A DNA stretch of 64,000 nt, from contig NZ_CP133111.1 in the NCBI RefSeq assembly GCF_033001325.1, positions 4,046,501 through 4,110,500 of the forward strand, given 5' to 3'. Source of the DNA: Rhodopseudomonas sp. BAL398 (GTDB taxonomy: Bacteria; Pseudomonadota; Alphaproteobacteria; Rhizobiales; Xanthobacteraceae). Under the pieces are notes generated by a model. It ran no database searches and was not told the origin of the DNA. It worked only from the letters and a program-made list of their open reading frames with translations. Position 1 is the first letter of the stretch. Each line of letters starts with the position of its first letter. Below, piece after piece: positions 40,625 to 48,190 of the stretch. The position numbers and the translations under genes are program-made.

Positions 40625-40732
40625 GGCCAAGATGGATAACTGAAAGCCATTATCCCCGTCTACCGGCTTTGATTTGGATGGAGCACTTTCCCGGTCACAG
40701 GACGCAAATGCGCCGCAACCGAGGAAAAAGCG

Positions 40733-41398
40733 ATGTCCCTTCAAGACAAATTGGATGCCCTCAAGACCAAATTCGAAACCGAAATGGCGCCGCCCGACGT
40801 CGTGGCGGTCATGCACCGCGTCACCGACGACCTGATCGCTTCGGGTCAGGCTGGCCGTGCTCTGCACGCCAGCGACCGCGCTCCGGCCTTCGCCCTACCC
40901 GATCCGGACGGCAAGCTGGTGTCGTCGCAGGACCTGCTGGCCAGAGGTCCGCTGGTCCTGACCTTCTATCGCGGCGCCTGGTGCCCCTACTGCAATCTCG
41001 ACCTTCAGGCGCTCGAGGAGGCTCGGTCTCAAATCGAAGCGCGCGGTGCATCTCTTGTTGCTGTCTCACAGCAGACAGCCGCTAACAGCCGCAAAGCCCA
41101 GCGCACCAATAAGCTCGGCTTCCCCATCGTCGGCGACAAGGGCGGCGAACTGGCCGCGAAATTCGGAATCCGCTGGCACCTGCCGGAAGACCTGCAGACG
41201 GTCCACAAGCAGCTCGGCGCCGATCTCGTCGCCTTCAATGGTGAGGACAGCTGGACGCTGCCGATGCCGGCGCGATACGTGATCGGGCAGGACGGCGTCA
41301 TCGCCTATGCGGAAATCAATCCGGACTATACGCGCCGGCCGGAGCCTTCGGACGTGTTGCCAGTGCTCGATCAACTGAAGCGTTCGAGCGCGGCCTGA
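40733..41398 (+). CDS. Peroxiredoxin-like (AhpC/TSA) family protein
   Basis: A 221-residue thioredoxin-fold protein with LVLTFYRGAWCPYCNLDLQA (CxxC in place of the usual single peroxidatic Cys), APAFALPDPDGKLV before it and LGFPIVGDKGGELAAKFGI after. It belongs to the AhpC/TSA subgroup carrying WCPYC; a peroxide or disulfide role is likely. It is divergent from a LysR gene that may control it. Confidence 0.88.
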   Translation: MSLQDKLDALKTKFETEMAPPDVVAVMHRVTDDLIASGQAGRALHASDRAPAFALPDPDGKLVSSQDLLARGPLVLTFYRGAWCPYCNLDLQALEEARSQIEARGASLVAVSQQTAANSRKAQRTNKLGFPIVGDKGGELAAKFGIRWHLPEDLQTVHKQLGADLVAFNGEDSWTLPMPARYVIGQDGVIAYAEINPDYTRRPEPSDVLPVLDQLKRSSAA

Positions 41399-41531
41399 CG
41401 CGGCGTTCCCGACCGCAAGCCGGGGAACGAATTGGATCTCCGACTTTGACGTAGCATCCCCAAGCGCACACGACCGATCCGTTCATGCGAAGCGGCCGGC
41501 GCCTGGGGCATCAGGAGAGGAGGACCCATTC

Positions 41532-42230
41532 ATGACCAGAACAGCTTTGATCGTCGGCGCCGGGGCCGGCATCTCGGCCTCGTTTGCACGGCTGCTCGCC
41601 GGCGAGGGCTATGAGATCGCGTTGGCGTCGCGAAATCCGGCCAAAATCGCGGCCCTGGCGGCTGACCTAAAGGCCACGACGCACGTCTGCGACGTCGCCG
41701 ATCCTGCAAGTGTCGATCAGCTCTTCGCGCAGATCGACCGGCAGTTCCCAAGACTGAATGTGTGCCTGTTCAACGCCTCGGCGCGAGCGCCGGGGCCGAT
41801 CGTCGAGGTCGACCCCGATCAGGCCCGCGCCGCGCTTCTCGCTTCAGCCTATGGGGGCTTTCTCGTCTGTCAGGCTGCCGCGAAGCGGATGTTGCACCAT
41901 GGGGCCGGCAACATCCTGATGACGGGCGCGTCGGCGAGCGTGAAGGGTTATCCGCAGTCCGCCGTGTTCGCGATGGGTAAGTTCGCCTTGCGCGGCCTGG
42001 CGCAGTCGATGGCCAGAGAACTCGCGCCCAAAGGAATCCACGTCTCGCATTTTGTCATCGATGGAGGCGTGCGTAAGGCGACGGCCGGAGGCGTCGAAGG
42101 CGGCCACGCGGCGGACGACAGCTATCTCGATCCCGACGCGATCGCCCAGAGCTACATGCACGTCGTCAACCAACACCGCAGCGCGTGGACTTGGGAAATC
42201 GAGTTGAGGCCTTGGCTCGAGAACTTCTAG
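41532..42230 (+). CDS. SDR-family protein with Phe in place of the catalytic Tyr
   Basis: A 232-residue SDR with TALIVGAGAGISASFARLLA (glycine motif) and CLFNASARAPG, where N replaces the NNAG style. The catalytic segment is MTGASASVKGYPQSAVFAMG followed by Lys150, with Phe146 where the YxxxK Tyr should be. This variant probably marks a subfamily that may not be a normal dehydrogenase. AGGAGAGGAGG lies upstream of the ATG. It lies 133 bp after the peroxiredoxin gene. Confidence 0.85.
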   Translation: MTRTALIVGAGAGISASFARLLAGEGYEIALASRNPAKIAALAADLKATTHVCDVADPASVDQLFAQIDRQFPRLNVCLFNASARAPGPIVEVDPDQARAALLASAYGGFLVCQAAAKRMLHHGAGNILMTGASASVKGYPQSAVFAMGKFALRGLAQSMARELAPKGIHVSHFVIDGGVRKATAGGVEGGHAADDSYLDPDAIAQSYMHVVNQHRSAWTWEIELRPWLENF

Positions 42231-42375
42231 ACCCTCATACCGAAATGGCGGGCGCCACCTTAGCTTGAACTGGCTCTATTGGAACTATTGGGTTTGGGCC
42301 CTGCTGAACCTGAACGTGCAACGCATCCCCGGCAATTCCAGCGGTCATGCGCGCGCGTCAGTCACAGCTCGCCGG

Positions 42376-42912
42376 CTACCAGCCGTGCAGCAAATAATCG
42401 ACGCCTTGCGGCGTATCGATTTTCGCGTCGGGATCGAGCTTGCGATAGCGGCCTCGATAGAACAGCAGCGGTCGCGGAGCCTCGACTGACGTGGCGGTGT
42501 AGGACATGACGCGTCCGATCAGAACCAGATGATCGCCGCCGTCATGCCGGGCATGACACTCGCACTCGAAACAGGCGTTTGCGAACGGGATCAGCGGCGC
42601 GCGCGCCAGGTCGGCCGACTCCTCGATGCCATCCCACTTGTCAGTGAGCGCGCGCGCGAAGCGGTTCGATACCTCGCTTTGCGATTCCGTCAGGATGTTG
42701 ACGGCGAAATGCGACGCGCCGGCCCAGGCGTCGAACGCCTTGGCGTTGCGCGCGATGCTGAACAGGATCAGCGGCGGATCGAGCGATACCGAGTTGAAGG
42801 AACTGACGGTCGCGCCGATCCGCTCGCCGTTGCTGGACCGCGTGGTGACCACCGCGACACCGGTCGGGAACAGACCCAGCGCATCACGGAACGCTCGAGG
42901 CTCGATGGTCAT
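42376..42912 (-). CDS. Flavin reductase, partner of the HpaB-like oxygenase
   Basis: A 178-residue FMN/FAD-binding split-barrel reductase (HpaC/flavin_reduct family): FPTGVAVVTTRSSNGERIGA, SFNSVSLDPPLILFSIARNA, FAVNILTESQSEVSNRFA. It would supply reduced flavin to a two-component monooxygenase using NAD(P)H. ATG 42912 has GGAGA upstream. It is divergent from the HpaB-like gene, and the 195-bp gap between them carries the shared palindrome at 43071. Confidence 0.9.
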   Translation of the reverse strand: MTIEPRAFRDALGLFPTGVAVVTTRSSNGERIGATVSSFNSVSLDPPLILFSIARNAKAFDAWAGASHFAVNILTESQSEVSNRFARALTDKWDGIEESADLARAPLIPFANACFECECHARHDGGDHLVLIGRVMSYTATSVEAPRPLLFYRGRYRKLDPDAKIDTPQGVDYLLHGW

Positions 42913-43070
42913 GACCAGTCTCCAATCATGCGACGGGTGGGGCCGCTGGAAGGGTTCTTGCGATGCACGGGATCCCGGTGGATCGCCGAACATCGCGGCG
43001 GACGTTGATGGAATTGCGGAATAAGCGAGCCGCCCGCAGCCGATTTCGGCAATTGACATCTACCATATTT

Positions 43071-43087
43071 ATGTACATATTGTATAT
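43071..43087. promoter_or_regulatory. Regulon palindrome A (HpaB-like/flavin reductase promoter)
   Basis: ATGTAC-ATATT-GTATAT, extended by AT-rich flanks to an imperfect 27-bp palindrome. It matches the shared core TAC-N5-GTA with R/Y-AT flanks seen in front of seven other transcripts of the locus. It lies just upstream of the HpaB-like start. Confidence 0.6.
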
Positions 43088-43107
43088 ATAAATCAATGGA
43101 GACGTCG

Positions 43108-44622
43108 GTGAACGTTCAAACGGCCGGGCCGCTTGCCCTCGAAGCAAATGCTGGATTTCGCACCGGCGCTGATTTTCTCGCAACCCTCGCCGCCACGCCG
43201 CGCGCGGTGTTCGTTGACGGCGAGCGGGTGTCGGATCCGTCGCGTCATCCGGCATTCCGCCAGGCGGCGAAGCAGCTCGCCTCGCTGTATGATTTCGCGT
43301 TCGCGCCCGAAAATCTCGAGATCATGACCTATCTGGAGCCGGAGACCGGATTGCGTGCGTTGCGCTGCTACCAGATCCCGAAAACGGTGGCGGACCTCAC
43401 CGCGAAGCGCATCGCCGCGGAAAAATGGGCTGAGTTGTCGTTCGGCCTGATGGGGCGCAGCCCCGACCACGTGGCGAATTTTTTCACCGGCTACGCCGCG
43501 AAGCCCTCGGTGTTCGCCAAATCTGGCGCTCAATACGCCGAGCGCGTGGTCAACTTCTACAAGCATTTGCGCGACAATCATCTCTACGTCTCCTACGCGA
43601 TCGTGCCGCCGCAGATCGACCGCAGCAAATCGGCCAGCAACCAGTCCGAGCCGGATCTCTATGCCGGCGTTGTTCGCGAGGTCGAGGGCGGCATCATCAT
43701 CAAGGGCGGCCAACAGCTCGCCACCGGTGGCGTATTCGCCGACTATCTGCATCTGTCCAGCATTCACCCGCTGCAGCCCGGCGACGAGAATTACGCCATC
43801 AGCGTCGCTATTCCGATGAGTTCGCCCGGCCTTCGGCTGCTCTCGCGTCGGGCGTTCGCCACCCAGGCGACCAGTTCCTACGATTATCCGCTGACCAGCC
43901 GGTTCGACGAAACCGACAGCTTCGTCGTGCTCGACGACGTGTTCGTGCCGTGGGATCACGTCTTCATCTATCGCGACATCGAGCTATGCCGCGACCAGTG
44001 GTGGAAGACGCCGTCGCACACCTACGGCAACCATCAGGCGCAGGCCCGGTTCTCGACCAAACTACGGTTCCTGCTCGGCATGGCCAAACGCATGAATGAA
44101 GCCACCGGCAACGACGGCGCGCCGCCGGTGATGGTGCAGATGGGCGAACTCGCCGCGTTGGCGTCGATCGTCGAGGGCATGCTGTTGTCGCAAGAGGCAC
44201 TCGCCACCGTCGACGACGAAGGGGTGCTGTGGCCGTCGAAAAGCATGCTCTATGCGGTGATGGCGTTGCAGGGCGAAATCAATCCGCGGATGATCGACAT
44301 CGTGCGCGAACTGACCGGCGCTGCGATGATCACCTTGCCGTCGTCGGTCAAGGATTTCGAAAATCCGGAGACCGCCAAGGACATCGAGCGCTATTATCGA
44401 TCGTCGAAAATGGGCGCCCGAGATCGCGTGGCGTTGATGCGGATGGCGTGGGACTTCATCGGTACCGAATTCGGCAACCGCCATCAGCAGTATGAGAAGT
44501 TCTACGGCGGCGCGTCGTTCATCGTGAAGATGAACATGTTCCGCAGCTACGACTTCAAGCGCGCCGGCGCGCTGGTCGATCGCGCCCTGAGCCTGCCCGA
44601 GGTCGACATCGAGCCGTCCTAA
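43108..44622 (+). CDS. HpaB-type FADH2-dependent monooxygenase, oxygenase component
   Basis: About 504 residues of the 4-hydroxyphenylacetate 3-hydroxylase family, whose acyl-CoA-dehydrogenase-like fold hydroxylates phenols or heteroaromatic rings with reduced flavin. Conserved blocks are GLMGRSPDHVANFFTGYAA, NFYKHLRDNHLYVSYAIVPP and DRSKSASNQSEPDLYAGVV. Where T. thermophilus HpaB has Arg100/Tyr104, this protein has Arg followed by His (GRSPDH), which suggests another substrate. GTG 43108 has GGAG six bases upstream; the ATG at 43096 has no Shine-Dalgarno, but the true start may be either. It belongs with the divergent flavin reductase. Confidence 0.9.
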   Translation: MNVQTAGPLALEANAGFRTGADFLATLAATPRAVFVDGERVSDPSRHPAFRQAAKQLASLYDFAFAPENLEIMTYLEPETGLRALRCYQIPKTVADLTAKRIAAEKWAELSFGLMGRSPDHVANFFTGYAAKPSVFAKSGAQYAERVVNFYKHLRDNHLYVSYAIVPPQIDRSKSASNQSEPDLYAGVVREVEGGIIIKGGQQLATGGVFADYLHLSSIHPLQPGDENYAISVAIPMSSPGLRLLSRRAFATQATSSYDYPLTSRFDETDSFVVLDDVFVPWDHVFIYRDIELCRDQWWKTPSHTYGNHQAQARFSTKLRFLLGMAKRMNEATGNDGAPPVMVQMGELAALASIVEGMLLSQEALATVDDEGVLWPSKSMLYAVMALQGEINPRMIDIVRELTGAAMITLPSSVKDFENPETAKDIERYYRSSKMGARDRVALMRMAWDFIGTEFGNRHQQYEKFYGGASFIVKMNMFRSYDFKRAGALVDRALSLPEVDIEPS

Positions 44623-44669
44623 CGCCGGCTTCGGGCTTGCCCCGGTGCGGCGGTCCCCGGCCGAAGCGC

Positions 44670-45437
44670 CTAGGAACTCTTCGCCGCAACGGGCCGTCGG
44701 TTCGCTGAGATAGCCGCGCTCGCAGCCGTCGCTCTGCGGGCGCGCGGACGGCCGCGCGGCATTGTCTGGGCGTTCAGCGTTTCGAACGCCGCAATCGCCG
44801 AGAGGTGAGCATGCTCGACGTGTTTGACCGCAGCGCCGCGGGCGGCGGCGCCGTTCTTGGTTGCGATCGCCTGGTAGATCGCTTTCATCTCCTGCAGGCT
44901 GTGCTTGGCGCGTCCCGGCTGCGACATCGAATGCGCGCGCAGAAAGTTGATCCGCGCCAACAACGCCGACACCGTCTCCTGAATGATCCGGTTTCCGCAC
45001 AGACGCAGGATGTGACCGTAAAACGTTGCCGTCGAGGCGATCTTACCCGGCATGTCCCGGGCGCGGATCGACCGACCGAACGCGACAAGCGACGCCCGCA
45101 TCGCTTTGAGATCGTCCGCGGTGGCACGTCTGGCGGCGATGAATGCGGCCTCGCCCTCGAGCAGGGCGCGCACCTGATAGATCTCGGCGGCGTGCTCCGG
45201 CGTCAGAATCGGAATATGCGGCCCGCAATTGGGAATGATGGCGATCAGCCGTTCCGCTTCCAGACTGCGCAACCCCTCGCGGATCGAGGGCCGGCTGACG
45301 CCGAGCATCTCGCAGAGCTCGGCCTCGATCAATCGATCGCCGGGCGCAAACATTCCATCGGTGATTGCGGCGCGCAGCTTCTCGACGATCTGCTGTTGAA
45401 CCGTCTTGGGCGATATCCGGAGATCGTGAGCCGTCAT
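44670..45437 (-). CDS. GntR family regulator (FadR subfamily)
   Basis: A 255-residue protein. The winged HTH is at about 10-75 (VQQQIVEKLRAAITDGMFAP, RLIEAELCEMLGVSRPSIRE) and the FCD helical ligand domain at about 90-220 (YQVRALLEGEAAFIAARRAT; FYGHILRLCGNRII). The tail is Arg/Ala-rich. The ATG at 45437 lies 8 bp after the Dabb-protein stop, so it is the second gene of that operon. The exact TTGTCTGACAA at 46141 is its likely operator. Confidence 0.92.
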   Translation of the reverse strand: MTAHDLRISPKTVQQQIVEKLRAAITDGMFAPGDRLIEAELCEMLGVSRPSIREGLRSLEAERLIAIIPNCGPHIPILTPEHAAEIYQVRALLEGEAAFIAARRATADDLKAMRASLVAFGRSIRARDMPGKIASTATFYGHILRLCGNRIIQETVSALLARINFLRAHSMSQPGRAKHSLQEMKAIYQAIATKNGAAARGAAVKHVEHAHLSAIAAFETLNAQTMPRGRPRARRATAASAAISANRRPVAAKSS

Positions 45438-45445
45438 GCTGTCTT

Positions 45446-46117
45446 CTATCGTTGGCCGATTTGCCGCTGCCCCCATCGCTCGAACACGGCGTAGCTCGCT
45501 TGAAACCAGTATTGCTCCGCAAGCCGCTTGCGCCACGCCGTAGCCCGGGCTTTGTCCCGCGCCGGAGATTGCAGCGCCTTTGCGTCCGCAAGGTAATGCA
45601 GCGCCATGTGGGTGTGGATCTCGGGAAAGCCATCGGTAACGAGCATTCGGCGCACCATCAACCAATCTGGGCATTCCATCAACAGCGGAATGTGTTCCGT
45701 CTCGTACCAGGCGTCGAACTCCGCGGCGGCCTCGGCGGGGACGTTGAAACAGACGCTGTAGAGAACCGGGGCGTCCAGCGCCGCTGCGACGCCGCGAGCC
45801 GCGGGTTGCGCCGACGTCTCGCTGGCAAGGTAGCGGGTAAATCCCGCGACATTGGCCAGCATGAAGGCGGTTTCCTCCGACGGGTTGTTCTTGATGAACT
45901 TGTAGGCCTCGCTCGACAGCACGCCGACATCGTCCATCTCGTAGACCGCGAGATAACCCGTGCGGTCCTGGCGCTGGTAGCGCTGCGCGCTGACGAAACC
46001 AGGGCAGGCCATCCGTACCGGTATATGGTGCGTATCGTACCAGGAGTGGAATCGATCGGTCCATTCTGCCGCCGGAGTCATTTCGGAGAATAGGACTGCT
46101 TGACCTTTGGTCTGCAT
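45446..46117 (-). CDS. Duplicated dimeric alpha/beta-barrel (EthD/DUF4286-like) protein
   Basis: A 223-residue protein made of two related halves, each with the same core: FHSWYDTHHIPVRMACPGFV (about 23-42) and FDAWYETEHIPLLMECPDWL (about 134-153). The WYxxxHIP pattern with a buried His resembles EthD- and Dabb-fold proteins that bind or isomerise small aromatic or polyketide-like molecules. The reaction is unknown. It is the first gene of the minus-strand operon with gntR, divergent from the AA_synth/enamidase pair. Confidence 0.7.
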   Translation of the reverse strand: MQTKGQAVLFSEMTPAAEWTDRFHSWYDTHHIPVRMACPGFVSAQRYQRQDRTGYLAVYEMDDVGVLSSEAYKFIKNNPSEETAFMLANVAGFTRYLASETSAQPAARGVAAALDAPVLYSVCFNVPAEAAAEFDAWYETEHIPLLMECPDWLMVRRMLVTDGFPEIHTHMALHYLADAKALQSPARDKARATAWRKRLAEQYWFQASYAVFERWGQRQIGQR

Positions 46118-46140
46118 TTGCGGATGCCTCGATTGACAGA

Positions 46141-46151
46141 TTGTCTGACAA
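46141..46151. promoter_or_regulatory. Operator for the GntR/FadR regulator
   Basis: TTGTCTGACAA, a perfect 5+1+5 palindrome of the type bound by FadR-subfamily regulators (TNGTNNNACNA). It lies in the 83-bp gap between the divergent Dabb-gntR and AA_synth-enamidase operons, so one site could control both. Confidence 0.7.
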
Positions 46152-46200
46152 ATTGGTATCTGGTTGCGACCCGCTGTCAAGCCTTGGAAAGTCACATCAG

Positions 46201-46782
46201 ATGCAGTTGAACATCCGCAGGACCTATCTGTTGATCGAAGATAAGAGCGAAGCGGCCGGGCGGCGGGTCGACACGCCGGTTCGCAAGGTCGCCGCGGTTG
46301 TGGTGCTGGAGAATCCGTTTGCCGGTCGCTACGTGGCCGATCTCGGCCCGCTGATCGAGGCGAGCGTCGGGCTCGGCACGATGATGGGGGAGATGGCGGT
46401 GGCCGCGCTCGGGTCCTACCAGGTGCAAGGCTACGGCAAGGGCGCGCTGGTCGGATTGAACGGCGAGGCCGAGCACGCCAGCGCGCTGATCACCACCGCC
46501 TACGCCAACCCGCTTCGCGAGGCGATCGGAGGCGGCAAGGCCTGGATCTCGTCGATGGTGAAGATGGCGACGCCGGGCTGTGCGATCGACATTCCGATGA
46601 ATCACAAGGACGATGTCTATGTGCGCTCGCACTACGACGGCATGACCATCGCCCTGCAGGACACCCCGATGGCCGACGAAATTGCGGTGATCTTCTGCAT
46701 GGCCAGCCATGGCCGCATCAATGCGCGGGTCGGTGGTTTGACCCACGACGAGGTGGTTCAGCGCAATGGCCTCAAGGGTTAG
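46201..46782 (+). CDS. AA_synth (PF06684, DUF1185) family protein
   Basis: A 193-residue protein of the family called amino acid synthesis: IRRTYLLIEDKSEAAGRRVD, VRKVAAVVVLENPFAGRYV, LIEASVGLGTMMGEMAVAAL, SYGKGALVG-like GYGKGALVGLNGEAEHASAL and DIPMNHKDDVYVRSHYDGMT. Structures of the family show a YjgF/chorismate-mutase-like fold, and no reaction is established. It lies 3 bp before the enamidase-like gene; the tight pair suggests joint action on a cyclic amide or its product. Confidence 0.88.
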   Translation: MQLNIRRTYLLIEDKSEAAGRRVDTPVRKVAAVVVLENPFAGRYVADLGPLIEASVGLGTMMGEMAVAALGSYQVQGYGKGALVGLNGEAEHASALITTAYANPLREAIGGGKAWISSMVKMATPGCAIDIPMNHKDDVYVRSHYDGMTIALQDTPMADEIAVIFCMASHGRINARVGGLTHDEVVQRNGLKG

Positions 46783-46785
46783 CCA

Positions 46786-47985
46786 ATGAAAACGGCGATC
46801 GTCAACATCGGAACCATCGTCACAGGCGACCTGAAAGCGCCGTTTGCCGCGGGTGACGCCATCCTGATGCAGGATGGCCGGATCAGTGCGGTCGGCACGT
46901 TGTCGTCGGAGCAGGTGTCCGGCGCCGATGTGGTGATCGACGCCGCCGGGACCACGGCAATCCCTGGGCTGATCGACAGCCATGTGCACATCACCTTCGG
47001 CGATTACACGCCGCGGCAGCGCGTGGTCGGCTATCTCGAAAGCTACGTGCATGGCGGCACCACTACCGCAATCACGGCGTCTGAGGTGCACACGCCGGGG
47101 CGACCCAAGGATCCGGCCGGCGTCAAGGCGTTGGCGCTGGCGGCGCGCAGCTGTTTTCTGGACTATCGGCCGGGCGGCATGCGGGTGCATGCCGGCTCGA
47201 TCATTCTCGAGCCGGGTCTCACCGAGGCCGATCTCGACGAGCTGGTGAAAGCCGGGGTGTGGCTGGCAAAGGCCGGCTTCGGCGCCTTCGGTTCCCCGTT
47301 CGACTATGCGCCGCTGATGCTGGCGGCGCGCGAGCGCGGCATGGTGACGACCATGCACACCGGTGGGTCATCGATTCCAGGATCCTCCGGGATCTGGGCC
47401 GAACACGTGCTGAAGTCGAACCCGACCGTCTCGTTCCACGTCAATGGCGGCCCGGTGGCGATGCCGGAACACGGCTTCGCGCGGCTGGTGAATGAAAGCA
47501 GCATCGCGCTGCAGTTGTGTACGGCCGGCAATCTGCGCACGGCGCTGCTGACCGCGAAATTGCTCGACGAGGCCGGCCAACCGGAACGGCTGTTGATCGC
47601 CACCGACACGCCAACCGGCAGCGGGATCATGCCGCTCGGCATGTTGTACACCATCAGCCATCTGGCGAGCCTCGGCGATATGCCACCCGAACAGGCAATC
47701 GCGGCCGCGACCGGAAACAATGCGACGACGTATCGGCTCGACAATGGTTTTCTGAAGCCCGGCAAGGATGCCGACGTGGTGCTGATCGACGCCTGTGCGG
47801 GTGGTTCGCAGGACGACGCGCTCGCGGCGCTGCGCAACGGCGACGTGCCCGCGGTCGCCGCGGTGGTGAGCGACGGGGTGCCGCGCTTCGTCGGCCGCAG
47901 CCGCAACACGCCGGCCGGCATTCGCAACGTGCGGGTCGCCGAAACCAAATTGCCCCGCGACTTTTCCGGCGCGGCTGCGCACTAG
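46786..47985 (+). CDS. Enamidase-like metal-dependent amidohydrolase
   Basis: A 399-residue amidohydrolase-superfamily protein closely resembling enamidase of Eubacterium barkeri nicotinate fermentation, which opens 1,4,5,6-tetrahydro-6-oxonicotinate. Shared blocks are HVHITFGDYTPRQRVVGYLE, VHTPGRPKDPAGVKALALAA, MHTGGSSIPGSSGIWAEHVL, NGGPVAMPEHG and FLKPGKDADVVLIDA. Metal ligands are His66, His68, His191, His218 and Asp274. By my alignment from memory, the bridging Glu of enamidase falls near Lys162, which may be carboxylated as in hydantoinases. Co-transcribed with the AA_synth gene. Confidence 0.85.
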   Translation: MKTAIVNIGTIVTGDLKAPFAAGDAILMQDGRISAVGTLSSEQVSGADVVIDAAGTTAIPGLIDSHVHITFGDYTPRQRVVGYLESYVHGGTTTAITASEVHTPGRPKDPAGVKALALAARSCFLDYRPGGMRVHAGSIILEPGLTEADLDELVKAGVWLAKAGFGAFGSPFDYAPLMLAARERGMVTTMHTGGSSIPGSSGIWAEHVLKSNPTVSFHVNGGPVAMPEHGFARLVNESSIALQLCTAGNLRTALLTAKLLDEAGQPERLLIATDTPTGSGIMPLGMLYTISHLASLGDMPPEQAIAAATGNNATTYRLDNGFLKPGKDADVVLIDACAGGSQDDALAALRNGDVPAVAAVVSDGVPRFVGRSRNTPAGIRNVRVAETKLPRDFSGAAAH

Positions 47986-48032
47986 CGGATTGATGAAAAG
48001 CGCGGTCGCTCAACTTGACAGCGCGACGCAAC

Positions 48033-48051
48033 AAGCTACGATCTGTATATT
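48033..48051. promoter_or_regulatory. Regulon palindrome H (upstream of amidase-ubiD)
   Basis: AAGCTAC-GATCT-GTATATT, about 140 bp upstream of the amidase start. Its segment TACGATCTGTATATT matches the sites at 51813 and 60057 under TACGAYNYGTAYATT. Confidence 0.5.
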
Positions 48052-48190
48052 AATTCTGAAAGAGTTCCGTCGCGCGTGCCGTCGTCGACTTTGGTTTGAC
48101 CGACAGGCGGGAGCGGGCTTGAGATCGCAGGTTTGCAGCGTGAGGAGTCCGACGGTGACAGCTTCCGCCAAAGTGCAACGAGAGGGCTTG

